NCBI GenBank assembly: GCA_022496185.1
Contig: WTXG01000023.1
Location: 186,001-250,000 of the forward strand
DNA length: 64,000 nucleotides
Direction of reading: 5' to 3'
From: Multifurca ochricompacta
Lineage: Eukaryota; Basidiomycota; Agaricomycetes; Russulales; Russulaceae
Part shown: in pieces, positions 38,442 through 50,167 of the stretch
Layout: the number at the start of each line of letters is the position of its first letter
How positions within the stretch are numbered: the first letter of the stretch is position 1
Notes under the pieces: generated by a model
The model's database searches: none
Seen by the model: the letters and a program-made list of their open reading frames with translations, nothing else
Told to the model about the DNA's origin: nothing
Made by a program: the position numbers and the translations under genes

Positions 38442-40486
38442 TTATGATAATGATAATAACATTCGAGGATACAAAGCCATGACAAGTGCACCATTGCGTG
38501 CTCCCCCGCCTTTGACCGTCACCCAGCGGCCCAGCCGCGTCTCCTGACCAATCCCTGCCACTAACAAAATTGGTCCTGACTTATTCGACGATGGTCCGTT
38601 TGCAATAAAACGGGATGAATCCGCCCGACTGTCCCGCTGTGCCCACGAGGCATCATCCATCGAACCCTTCCGCGGTGATATGAACTGCAAAGAATTAATA
38701 ACTCCAGGGCGGGAAGACTTCCCATGACGGAAAAGGATTTCATCTTCGGGTCGACCTTCCATAGTCGAATGTGACCGTCCCAGGACCCTATGGGCGTTTT
38801 GTTAAAGTTTGCGCATGCGCACAATGCGCAATTGATACGTGACGGATAACATGTCCAAACACGGGCTCACCAGAAGCAAAGAGATCTGAGTAGCGGAGTG
38901 TCCCCAAAGCGTTATCCAACGTGGTGTGCGAATAAGACCTTCTGTTTCCGAAACTGTTTCGTTTAAACCGTGGGCAATGGCATGTGTGAATATCGGTTTC
39001 TTCCTCTGAGTCGTCCACAAACATATTGACCTGTGAATAATAAATAGAATAGGATGAACAGATGCCCGAGATTTGGCCGGGATGAACCCACCCGCTGTCA
39101 CCACCGCTGAGAAACGTGGATTCATCAATCATGGCGACGCAATCCAGACTGCCCTCGATGTATTTCTTCCCCGCCTGACCCTCTCTCTTCCCGCTATCGC
39201 GCTCTTCCTCCTCAAAATCCGCCAACCCGCCGCCTTCCAAGAGCTCTCTTACCGAGCTCCGCCCCCCTCCGCGAAATACGAGTTGTGTTTCGTCCACGAT
39301 TTTCCAAAAGCGGACAGTTTTATCCCTTCCGCCGACGCTCACCGTGGTTTCCGCGCGCAATGCGTCGAGGTTGAGGATGCAATCTTGGTGGCCAAACAGC
39401 GTTTCCACATAGCCCATTACAGATAAATCAAATAATTTTATCGTGCGGTCGTAGGACGCAGTATATAATTGCTGCGTCTCTTTCCTGAATACGACAGCCT
39501 GATCCGCAAAGCATGCAACGTGTGAAAGTGCTGCAACGGTGAAGGAGGAGGGTACGCACAGATATGGTGTCCCGGTGACCGCCAAACCCTTTCACCCATT
39601 TGCCTTTCTCGGCGTCCCACACACCTACTTTGCGATCCTTCCCGGCACTGGCAAGGTATCTCCCGTCATCGCTCAGAGCAAGAGTGAGTACTTCGTCGCT
39701 GTGCCCAGGGGTATCAGCGTTTGCCCTTGCCTTGCCTTTGCCACTCCCAGGGCGTAGCTTAGGGAAGATGGCAAGCTTTTTGCCATCACGCAAATCCCAT
39801 TTGATAATAGATCCCTCTTTTCCAGAAGTAAAGAGGAAGCGCGCATCGCTAGAAGCAACAGCAGAGGTGACGGAAAACCTGTGTCCTCGTGTCCGAAGCG
39901 TCGGCGGGGGTTGTGAAAGCTCAAACTAAAGGAGATAAGATGTTGCATAAGTGAAAAATTAATTGCGAAAGTGCTCACAGAGTCTGCTACGAATAAGTGT
40001 AGCTTGCCTGCATGCTCAAGGACATCTTGCTTGAGGCGAGCAGAGATCAGCTCCTTGTCGATTTCGGCAGCGTCGACCTCTCCATCTGCTAAGTGAAGAT
40101 GTGCCCATGAGTCCAAATTAGTGTGTAAGAAGAGTAAAAACTGGGTGATGAGGCATACCCAGGCCTTGCTTGACGGATTCGAGATATAGCTTCGCCAATC
40201 GAAGCCTTTTTTCAGCGGGTGTCTCAGCCGCATCCTCCTCCGCGCTCTCGTTGGGGTCTACCTCTTCCACTCTCAGATCCATATCATCCAAGGCCTCAGA
40301 TCCGCTTTCATCTGATTGTAAGTCATCTTCAGCCGTGCGGGCTTTTCCTTTCCCCTTCGCGTTCCCTTTCGTGGACGAGAAACCATTAGTTGTTTTCAAA
40401 ACCTTTTTGCTAGATGATGAAGCTGAATCTTTGAAGGCTACACGTTTTCGCTTTCGCGTTTTTAAAGCGAAAAAAGAGTCTGGCAT
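38442..40486 (-). CDS. RRP9: U3 snoRNP protein RRP9 (U3-55K), WD40
   Basis: Nucleolar WD40 protein that binds the U3 snoRNA B/C box and is needed for early 18S rRNA processing. A Lys/Arg-rich and acidic N-terminus leads to TPAEKRLRLAKLYLESVKQG, the block that marks U3-55K. The WD40 repeats follow, for example EGSIIKWDLRDGKKLAIFP, LASAGKDRKVGVWD, YTASYDRTIKLFDLSVMGYV and SVGGRDKTVRFWKI. The last repeats are LWTTQRKKPIFTHAIAHG and GSWDGHIRLWKVDP. The frame breaks at about 38910, between GLIRTPRWIT and ALGTLRYSDLFAS. One missing base (ACG for ACGG) repairs it. The C-terminus ends at 38442. Confidence 0.92.
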
Positions 40487-40642
40487 AATGACTTTTCGTA
40501 CAAGGCAGTGAAGTGAAGTGAGCGCGTCGTTTCATTTATTTTATTTTATTTAATTTTAATTATTTCATTTTTCATTTCGATTTATCATCATCGGGACTTG
40601 CCGACACCACCACACCCACACCCACACCACCCACTACACCAC

Positions 40643-41778
40643 TCACTTACGCGCACGAATGGCCTTCCCCACTCGACTAGAATTTCACGTCCCAGTTTCT
40701 CCGATATCCAGAACCCTATGTCTACAAGAGCTTCAAGGTCTCCAGGAGCAGAGTAAGGGGAATCTTGCAATGCATACAAGATATCCTCTGTGGCCACGTT
40801 TCCAGTCGCACCCGGTGAGTATGGACAACCCCCTAAGCCACCAATGGCACTATCGAGGGTCCGAATCCCCGCAGAGAGTGCAGTCATAGAATTAGCAACC
40901 CCCATGCCAAAGGTATCGTGAAACTGAAAAAAAAAAGCACGGGTATGAGCGCTTTATGAGGAAACTGTATTCCTACGTACATGTCCAGCCAGCTTTTCCA
41001 CTGGATTCGTGCCGAGAGTCACGTCGAGCATATCGCTTACACTTGTCGGGTTGCCGGTCCCAGTCGTATCCCCCAAACTCACTTCATAGCATCCCATATC
41101 GAGCAACTCCTGAGTCACGTTCCGTACTTTCCTATAGTCGACCTTGCCACTGTACGGGCACGTAATGACCACGCTGACATACCCGCGTACTCTGATGCCC
41201 TTTTCAAGGGCACCGTGAACAACGCGCGCTAAACGTTTTAAAGACTCGGCCACAGTCACATTGGTGTTAGCGAGTGAGAACGCGTCCGTGGCGGCAGTAA
41301 AGACTGCAATCTCGTCGATCGGTGGCTTGTCAGGATGTGCAGCGAGCAGGCCGAGGACATTCTCGAGGCCTTTCTCATTTGGCACAAGGGCTTGGTATGT
41401 GACACCAGGGAGCTTGTCCATAGAAGTCACTACGTGAGGCGTACCAGCCATCTACCTGACCTTAAACAAATAAGTGCATGGAGGTGTAAATAAACACACC
41501 TGTGGTACCCACTTTGGACTGACAAAACTCCCTGCCTCGATGATTGTTGAGCCTGCTTGACCGAGACGGTTGATGAGTTCAACTTTGATTTCAGGAGGGA
41601 TAACTGTCTTCTCGTTTTGAAGTCCATCTCGGGGGCCCACTTCGACAATCCTCACAGGGACTTTTTTACTTGCTTCAGTGACATAGGTGCAACTTAGCAA
41701 AGTGGGAAGCGGCAACCCTGAAAGACGTGGGTGGGTCCTTGCGGGACGGAGCGTACTTGCAGCTAGTCTGAAAGACAT
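40643..41778 (-). CDS. HMGCL: Hydroxymethylglutaryl-CoA lyase
   Basis: Cleaves HMG-CoA to acetoacetate and acetyl-CoA, the last step of leucine breakdown. The N-terminus (MSFRLAASTLRPARTHPRL) looks like a mitochondrial presequence. The TIM-barrel enzyme has VRIVEVGPRDGLQNEK, IEAGSFVSPKWVPQ, VAVFTAATDAF-like EIAVFTAATDAFS, and YEVSLGDTTGTGNP. The metal-binding His lies in HFHDTFGMGVANS, and the active-site cysteine loop is GGLGGCPYSPGATGNVATED. Near the end the frame breaks at about 40684: LGRE should run on to NSSRVGKAIRARK and the stop at 40643. One extra A in the AAA run restores this. Without repair the protein would end in an unrelated Trp/Cys/Gly-rich tail at 40588. Confidence 0.93.
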
Positions 41779-41945
41779 GTTGAGATGATGGAGAAGGGGG
41801 GGAAAGGATTCACAGGTGACCTGAGGCACGTGGACTCAAACGACAACTTTAATTGTATTTAATATACCAAGTACCAAGAAGTACACTCGTCAGAGCTTAG
41901 ATGGGACTACAGGTGTCCTTTGCAATATATTTCCTATATCCTTAG

Positions 41946-43272
41946 CTACACCCTTTGGGTTATGTTGTACGGCCTGAATGGGATACGTTCAGCAATAATG
42001 GCCATATTTGAGACCTGGAGACCAACCAGATGTCCTGCATTCTCGACAAAAGACGTTGTCAAGAAGCCGCCACCTGCAACTTCCTTCACGAATTCGCGAT
42101 TCTCAGCTGGACTAATTAAAGGCCGAAAGAATGCTCAACAATTATTATGCGACCCAAGACAGACAAAAGCGTACTTGATATCAGCGATTGCCCCAAAGAC
42201 AACGTGTGTTGGGACATCTTTGCAGAAAGTCGGAAGGAATCTTTGGGACTTGAGACGCCCATGATTCTCGCCGTATGTGGCCTAAAGAATATTGACATTG
42301 AAGGAAACGTCTGGACGGTGTGCAGAACAAAATACATACAGCCTCCTGAACCTTTGTACAGTTGAGTGTAACCCCTTGAGTCTTATCAGGGTGAGCCAAA
42401 GTGGGTAGGTCCCGCAGGCCATATTTCTGTTTATCAAATTTTAATGAAAACGGAGTATTTGGCATAGAAGTGTGATGCGTACCACGTATAGATCAATGAG
42501 ACGAGGATCCCACGACTTGAAAGAGCGCTCCCGGAAAAGTTGATGAGCTTCTTCGCGACCGGACCATACATCGCGACGCTTGACGGCTCCTTGTGCTAGG
42601 AACTTGTTTGCTCCTCTGAAATGATCGGGATGGACAAACATAGGTTCGACCAAGATTGCGCTTGACCATGAGACATACGGATACATCGTCCTAGTCAGAA
42701 TACTACAATGATTCGAGATGAGTCGACCATTACGCAACGAGATCGAGTGAGAGCTGACATAGCTGTCGAACCCATAGAGTGTCCTATCCCTACCAAGTTG
42801 CGAGACCTGAAGTCTACGTCTATGCCTTTTCCGAATCCGTTCAGGACGAGGTGTATTGCCCGCGCATACTCCTCCCATGAGACTGGGTGATTTGGCACAT
42901 GCGGGTTGTCACACTTTTCACTAAGTTTCACGCCTCGTAAATACACCCACGTCACGTACAGATTGGTGTGTAACCGTCCACTAAGGTTTCCTCGTTTAAT
43001 ATTGCACTTTCACCATGATTTGGACAATCAATAGCCCATGCGTCGCGGATCTTTGACGCAGGTGAGGAAGGAGTTGCAACTCGGTCATAAAGGTCCTCCA
43101 AGACAGGTTCCCAGTGTTCCTTGTGAAAGCTTGTGGCATGGGCGAGGATCAATGTTACAGCATCCGCATCCGTGGATTCAAAACCGGGAACCCAATAGCG
43201 CTTCACTGAGACGAGTAATGGGGAATGCGGTCTCGGATCGAAGACATATGACTGAGACTGAAGGAGGGGCAT
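41946..43272 (-). CDS. Alpha/beta hydrolase fold protein
   Basis: The start at 43272 gives MPLLQSQSYVFDPRPHSP. Fold features include LILAHATSFHKEHWEPVLED (oxyanion-side loop), AWAIDCPNHGESA (strand with DxxxHG) and LVGIGHSMGSTAM, the nucleophile elbow G-H-S-M-G. The acid/His end reads DVPTHVVFGAIADI and then VENAGHLVGLQVSN, supplying the catalytic His. SAILVEPMFVHPDH lies in the lid region. The end is RPYNITQRV at 41946. The substrate cannot be told. The family includes fungal esterases and serine hydrolases annotated as toxin-biosynthesis-like, but no biosynthetic cluster is present here. Divergent from Hikeshi across 400 bp. Confidence 0.8.
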
Positions 43273-43673
43273 TGCTTTTTTGAAGAGATTGTTCAAGGAG
43301 GAAAGGGGGGGTGCTTATAATAATCGGGAAGGGAAAGTATTGACCCGACTGTGATCATATATAAAATATCATGTGGTTTTGCGGTACCTCGGTGTTACCG
43401 ACCGAGGTTGCGAAAGATGGGGCCAGTAAGAGTGATTAGGAATCCGGCTGAGGTAAACTTGGGTGTTGCGGGGCGGGAACGTTCCTCTAACTTGCACTGA
43501 TACAACTGAAAGTAGGAGATAGAGGTCGGAGGTAGAGGTCAAGAATAGAGGTTGGGGGTAGAGGTGGGAGGTGGAGGTGGAGGTGGGAAGTGGAGAGGAA
43601 GGGCTTCTTCTCTTCTTCATTTTCATCTTTATCTTCGTCAAACTCAACTCAAACTCAAACTCAAACTCAAATA
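43273..43673. promoter_or_regulatory. Divergent promoter with purine minisatellite
   Basis: Spacer between the hydrolase and Hikeshi. It contains GGAGGT/AGAGGT-type repeats at 43512-43600. An ACTCAA hexamer repeat at about 43640-43670 ends three bases before the Hikeshi ATG and is therefore in its 5' leader. Confidence 0.7.
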
Positions 43674-44398
43674 ATGTTTGGTTGCTGTGTAGCAGGGAGG
43701 CTCCTACAGACAAATTTGCAACAAATCGATGAGACCAAGGCCGCTTTCGAGCTACCCGCAGCCGAATCTATCAATCATGTCTGCGTATTTTTGCTTGGCA
43801 CAGGTTGGTACACGCACCCACGCACACAAATGTTAATGTTTTCGATACTGACATTTCGTCCTTTCAAGTACCATTTCCAGATGGATACGGCGCAACAGTT
43901 CACTTTTTCTGGCCAGGTAAAGGCTTTCAGTTACTCGGCATGTGCGTTTTTTGTTCATCGATTTCAAGGTCATTGATTCCATGGTTCTAACAGGCTATCA
44001 AATGAAAAACCCTCCGCGATCTTTCGTCTACGCGGCAATTTCGTGTCGCAATCTTCATCCTCTCAAGCAGCGTTCTCAAATCCAGCGCAGCCCGCAACTG
44101 GCACAGGCGTGACGGCCGTTCTTGGTCTTTCCATAGAGCCTCTTTCACAAATTCTGGAACAAGTCAGCACATTATCTTCTTCAGTGTCCAAACCTACACC
44201 CTCCTCGTCCGATGCGACGATTCTGGCCGAGAAGGTCGCCAAGCACTTGTTCTATTATATCTCTGGTTTTGTATCAGGAAGGGTGCCTCGCTTTCTCCGG
44301 ATAGCATGATCCCAATGAGTGTGATTGCGAAATGGTATGACAGTTTCTTGTCAAAGGCTAGGGTTGGTGGCATTGGCTTTCTGGACAGGCAGGAATAG
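43674..44398 (+). CDS. OPI10: Hikeshi/OPI10 family protein
   Basis: Hikeshi imports Hsp70 into the nucleus after heat stress; the budding yeast homologue is Opi10. The protein begins [20 protein letters not shown], continues [27 protein letters not shown] and [16 protein letters not shown], and has [14 protein letters not shown] and [15 protein letters not shown]. The conserved C-terminus [20 protein letters not shown] then lies in another frame. The break is at about 44278, in TCAGGAAGG, and one added G gives a continuous protein ending FLDRQE at 44398. The family is certain; the gene as sequenced would end early at 44309. Confidence 0.93.
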
Positions 44399-44572
44399 GC
44401 CTTAAGATAATATCTTGCTCTTTAATACTCTATAGTCTGTTCCAATAAAATACATGAGAATGCTCAGCTCATGATCTTATCTAATCTCGTTAAACGGTAT
44501 TGACAGTACTTGTACTTTTCTTCCCTCCTTCATCCGACTTTCAAAGCTATTCCCAACCTCACGGTATTGACC

Positions 44573-47134
44573 ATGGACGTCAGTGAGGAGGAAAATGTGA
44601 CTTTTCTCACCTCTATGATGGGCAATGGAGATCCAGAAATTGCGAGGCGGGTTCTTAGAAAGCACAACGGTGACGTGCAAAAGGCTGCTACATCAATTTT
44701 GGAAGGGGATACCGGAGCTGAGGATCATTGGCCTCCAAGTTTCGGGAGTCTAACGGATGTCCCTACTTCCGTAGCTGGTCCAAGTACTCCCCCTCGTAAG
44801 CTTATTGATGCCCTTCCCGCTGCTCGAACCCACGTTTACTATCGTAGCTTCCAAACCTGAGAGGGACAAGACCATTAATGACCTCACCAGCGATGACGAG
44901 AATGCAGAACTCAGGCGTGCCCTCGAGGCCTCTTTGGCCACGTCTGCTTACGGCCATCGCCGTCGCAGTTCGGTCCAAGTCAGCGAGCGCCAGACCCTAA
45001 CTGGGCCATGGTTCCCTCCAACGTGTGCACTTTTCTCTCCTTTCTTTGAGGCTCTGAGGATGAGAAATGTCACACACATCATCTTTAGGTAGAGCAACCA
45101 TCTGGAATCTCACAAGACGATCAATACCTGAGTCGGGCTATTCAAGAGAGCATGCGCGAAACGTACAACGACCAGGAAAGGTATACAAAATTGACCCTCG
45201 AACAAGTCGCTAGGAAAGACAACCGGTCAGCCCGCTTTGTACTCGAATTTTTCTCTTCTTAAGTTGTTTATTGTGCAACAAGACCAGTTGTTATCAGGCC
45301 CACCCAAGGCTCACTGGTATATGCCGCTCTAATTTTTCAAGGATTGTATTATGTTCCCCAAGTACGGGAGAGCATCGCTAGGTGGCGCCCATATCTGGAA
45401 AGCCCAGACGTTGGACTCGTTTCTCCGCCAACTAGTGGTGAAGGTCCGCCTGCTCTCCCCTCCGTATGCTCCCGGTTGATCGGGTGCTCATACCCGTTCA
45501 GAGTTGCTCATGTGGACATTGGTCGAGAACTATACACACATGGACCTCGCTGTAATTGCCGAACTCAATCTTGATTCGTGTCTCACTGCGCTCCAGCTTG
45601 AGCCGCCTGCGTATTCAGCTACTAACCCTGGCGAGCTTTCATACGGTAGACCCCTTCGTGCACAGCTCGCTATATGTTAATTACTAGGCAGATTTCCTCC
45701 AGAGGTTGGCTTTGTCAATCGAGACATCGCTGCATAAAGAATTCGCAATACCGGCGCAAAGGTTGCCAAGGCAATACTCCAAAGTTCATGCAACAACATA
45801 TTGCTGACCAGTTCAAAACAGGCTTTTCCACTTCCGCTATGGCCCTGCCGATGCACAGCCAGATACCTCCCCATTTGACCAACGGCAGGACATGGCTATC
45901 GTGAAGGTTGATATCCGCGATGATGATCAGTCAGGAGATTTGGCATCCGCATTGTCTGCTAGGATGGCCCATAGCGATGTTCCTTCGAGGCAGCAGGTAT
46001 TTTTGAGCCCTCAGAAGTTGTGACCTTCCAGCTTGTGCGTCATGATGTGCTTCCGTCCTATTCTCGGACGCCTGGCCCGCAGCGACACCCATTTCGGTAC
46101 CCGAAGCACATATACCTCGACCAGTACATGAAAGAGAATGTTGAAATCTCTTCCGCCAAATGGAGAGAACAAAAGGACATTGGAGAGAAGATCCAGAACT
46201 TGACGCTACGCGAGAATGTTCTCAAGCGGCATCAGGTGGGCATTTCAACCTCTCTCACTAATCGACCTGATAGGCTCTCGCATTAGAACACAGACTCCTT
46301 GAAGCCTCTTCGGGCTGCGCTTCATTATTATGAGCATGTTGCAAATAAAGAAACTCTGGAGCGTACATCTACGGTCGTCGCGCAGACCCAAAAGCTGCGG
46401 AAAATACTTACTAGAATCGAGAACGAGCTCGAGAGTGAGTACCAAGTGAGCTTGCAGATAACACCTTGTCTTATCCGTTTCATTAGCTATCCAAGCCCAG
46501 AAAGATAACTTGAAAGATCAGCTCTCGCGGATATTCGAAGGCCCGGAACTACGAGAGCATAGGGTAGGCTATACTGTCCATACCTTGAAATTGCCTTACG
46601 TCTCTGTATAGTACGACCTACGAGTCGTCTTCATGCATGACGGCCTGTATGGACGCAGTCACCTCTACTCATATGTGAACGACAATGGCACATGGTGGAA
46701 GACTGTTGACTGGGTTGTCACGGAGGCAAGTATTTGATCTTCAATTCGGGCTCTCCCATTCATATGCTTCCTGGTAGGTTTCGGAAGAGACTGTTCTCAC
46801 GGATCAGACTGGTCTCCACCTTGGCGCAGGGGCATATATGCTCATCTACAGTCGCGCCGTCCCAGAAGAACCTCAGGGACCCCTGCCGTGGCCAGAAAAC
46901 GTTGTGGTACGTGAATAGTGACTCTTTTATGGCCGGGGCGTGCACACCATCAAATATGCCCTCCAACAGCGAGACGTTGAGCGCCACAATAAACTTTTCC
47001 TCAAATCCGTGGCGTCAGAGGCCGTGACAGAGGCCGTCGAGGTGTCTATACCATCGTCCACTTCCGCGTCCGGCTTCAATACACCGCTGGAACTACCTAT
47101 TACTCCTGGAGAGCGCATGGACGTAAGCAATTGA
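44573..47134 (+). CDS. USP25/28-like protein lacking the catalytic cysteine
   Basis: The architecture is UBA (FLTSMMGNGDPEIARRVLRK), two ubiquitin-interacting motifs (AELRRALEASLAT and QYLSRAIQESMRE), then a USP fold, as in USP25/USP28. The position of the Cys box reads RPVVIRPTQGSLVYAALIFQ followed by GLYYVPQVRE, and contains no cysteine. The His box region is YDLRVVFMHDGLYGRSHLYS with WWKTVDWVVTEVSEE, so the His and Asp positions are kept. A central coiled segment (EKIQNLTLRENVLKR) fits the USP25/28 insert. The frame breaks at the T-run 46000-46004, before EPSEVVTFQLVRHD; one T restores it. A 60-nt intron around 45760-45820 is supported by phase. It is probably a ubiquitin-binding pseudoprotease (inference). 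Confidence 0.78.
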
Positions 47135-47304
47135 AATTAGATCGGGTTGTGCCAATTTAGCCTTGCCTCGCAAATTGCACGTGAGTAGAGCTTGCGCAAT
47201 GCCCAGATTGTGATTTGTTTTGTCATTATCTAGTACATAACCCTTTACAATCAAACACAGTGTAAATTTATACCCGGGATAGTTTCCCCGTTAACGTGTG
47301 GCAG

Positions 47305-50091
47305 TTAACCCTGCCCTTCTTCACCACCGACAGCGTTGCTCTTGTGCTTGGGTGTGAATGTCCACGACTCTGGGGCGGGACCAAGGAACATTTCGGATAT
47401 CTTCACCCAGTCACGGCTATCACCGCTCGCAAGCAGCGTTTCTTTCGTGTCCGGTCAGCAACCTGGCAGGCAATTAATGAAGCATTCCCCTCACCAAGTT
47501 CGTCCCGCCCGCGGAAGAGAGGAGGGCGATCATTAATCCGAGGTGGAAGGCATTCCAGAAGTCCAATTGGAACATAGCGATATTGGAAGGACAAGGCCTC
47601 ACAAAGGTAACGGCGCGCGGTGTTGACGCCAATTGTATCAGTTCCAAAGTGGCTAGGAACCGGGGAGGAGGGGGGGAAATAAGTCCAAGGAAACCACTGA
47701 CACAGAGAAAGTCGACGTACTCCAGTCCGAACTCAGCGTACTGTAGAAACGCGTAAGCTAACAAACAACGCGACTAAGAACCTAAATGCGCAACTTTTCG
47801 TATAAGTTCCAGCCGTTCCCTGGAGCTGATATCCCATTCTCTTCGTTCCTTGATCTCTGTGAAGATCCAAGGTTTGATAAGCGCGCCGCGGGCGATCATA
47901 ACGCCATCAACGCCGCTTTTCTCTACTTTGGACCAGTAATCCTGGGCAGAGAAGGCGTCTCCGCCGCCAAAAATGGGGATTCGCGGCACTGGCAGGAGCT
48001 GTGGTCGCTAACAGGGCACGCAGTACAAAAATATACGTACAGCCTTCATCGGCTTCGCGTGCTCGAACGGCTTCGACACATTCTTTGATGTATTCCCAAT
48101 CTGCAAGCTTCGTGTATCGTTGTTGTCTTGTTCGCCCGTGTAACTACATCGTAATGGATCAAAATGTGTGCCACGCTAGCGAGACACTGGCAGCTCACTG
48201 TCATGGCCGCAACGTTCCATTCTGCAGCGATCCTGGGCATCAATTTGTGGGCCGTGTTACGGGCTTCTTTGACCCCAGTTCGCATTTTGATGGTTAAAGG
48301 AATCTCTCCAGTGCCCTGTTCATGCCTATTAGTATCCTTCCTAATTTCCCTGGGGCATCCAGCACTGCAAGCGACGTGTCGAAAAACGCCTGTTTCACTT
48401 TCACTTTCCAATGTAGTTATACGAGACGTACGAGCGGAGCCGCTGCCTGTTCTAAAGACGAGGTCAATTGGACAGCCGCAATTCAAGTCCACGAAGTCGA
48501 TGCCGTTGTTAGCACACTCCTTTGCTATCACTTCGGCTGTGGGCACAAGTGTAGTTGGCTTGCTTCCTGCAACTTGTACACCGAACATAGTTTCGGACGG
48601 ATGTCTCCGGACCAAGGACCACTCTTCCTTCGAACCCGAAAGCAAAGAGGTTGCAAGACCCACTAGCTCTTTGAGTTCCTCTGAAAAGCAAAGGGCGACG
48701 TAAAGTGAGCACTCACTTTCTCCACACGTAATGTCAGCACCAAATGAGACGCAAAGCCGCCTGAATGGCTGAAAATTGGGTTAGGACAATTTGCGGAAGG
48801 GTCAATTCATCCCGCCTGACTTACAAGATTGCCCACTGTAGTCAGGGGTCCCAGATCTAGCAGATTGTCATCGCAGAGACGGCCACGAAGCGAAAGTGCA
48901 TACAAGTCTTATTGGACCAATTGAGCCGCCTTTTCTCCAGAAATCGGGGGGGGACGTCCGGAAGATCAGCCTGTGTAGCGGCCTCGTCTGAGGACCATTT
49001 TGTCGGCGCGGGCTCAGCCGCAAAGCCCAGCAGTGATGCCGATACGGGATGACGCTGTACTGACTTGGATGTGAGGGACTCCGTGACGCTTGGAGTAGTT
49101 TCTGCAGTGCGAATCACCCCGAGGGCGCTTCCTTCTGCGTCAACTGAGGCATTGCGAGTACCCTCCTTGCCGTCCTGGTCTTCCACTGCGGATTTAAGCT
49201 CTTGAAGGTAACCGTCGGAGATTGGTACTGGACACTGCATTGTCTCGTTACAGTTTTAAAGTCGCCGGGGAAATAAAGTCTACCTTTTTCGACCTGAGAA
49301 GCTTTAACATCCCTGGAGAGACGAAGTTGAGCTCAGTAGTTGCGCTTAAAGTGAGCTTCCTCTTTTCCTCATCCTCCACCAAAGCAACCGTTCCATCTTC
49401 GGCTTTGCGCATGTGGCCACCAAGGAATCGACACTTCAGTCCAACACGACAAGAGCCTGTCGCCTCAAAAACTGGACACCGGGTCGAGAAGTCAATGGAA
49501 GACTCCAGCGTTCCTTCGGTTACCTCTGTGATACTTGGTAGGGACACAATGGGGGGTCATTGCTTAGCATAGACTCGGAAGGGAAGAAAATGTCTCTTGG
49601 TTTCGCATCAAGATAAGCAGGGATATCGTGCGAGAAGCGGCATCTCGAGAAACGCCAAGTCAATGCAAACTTGATAAAGAAGGGATGTAAGACATACTCT
49701 GAACCAAAATCACATTTTCCAGAGCCGGCGAACCTCCAGCAAAGGTCCACCTCGTCTCGCATCTTGGCCCAGCGCCTCCCTTTGTTAGAACCGCGCTGCG
49801 CCTTTTTCTCCTCTTTGGTGAGTTTCCGCCTCTCGGACCCACTCAACTTTGTTTTTTTGGGGATAGTCCCATTGTCGGAGTCACCCTCCTGTTTACGTTT
49901 TTGCGCGGCGTGGTTTGTCCCTTCCTCCGCCGAAGCATCGTCGATTGTTGGTTGCAAAGTTTTCGGTGTTGAAAGGAGAAATCTAAGATGAGACTTCAGC
50001 GAAGGAAAAGCCACAAACACGACGGTCAGTGTGAGACGAACTCAGCCTTGACGGGAGCCGTTCCCGCTGGGTAGGTTGTGGTTACGCTCAT
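47305..50091 (-). CDS. DUS3: tRNA-dihydrouridine(47) synthase DUS3
   Basis: FMN enzyme that reduces U47 in the tRNA variable loop. The start at 50091 gives [17 protein letters not shown], then a basic nuclear tail. Two CCCH zinc fingers follow: [20 protein letters not shown] and [20 protein letters not shown]. The Dus fold includes [65 protein letters not shown] with the catalytic Cys in [40 protein letters not shown] and [10 protein letters not shown]. It ends [19 protein letters not shown] at 47305. All exons join in phase. The two zinc fingers are specific to DUS3 among the Dus enzymes. Confidence 0.95.
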
Positions 50092-50167
50092 ACTCATACT
50101 TATACGAGATGATGGATGTTCGTCATCAAAAAATATTATCTTAATCTATCTTATCTTTCTTACTCGA

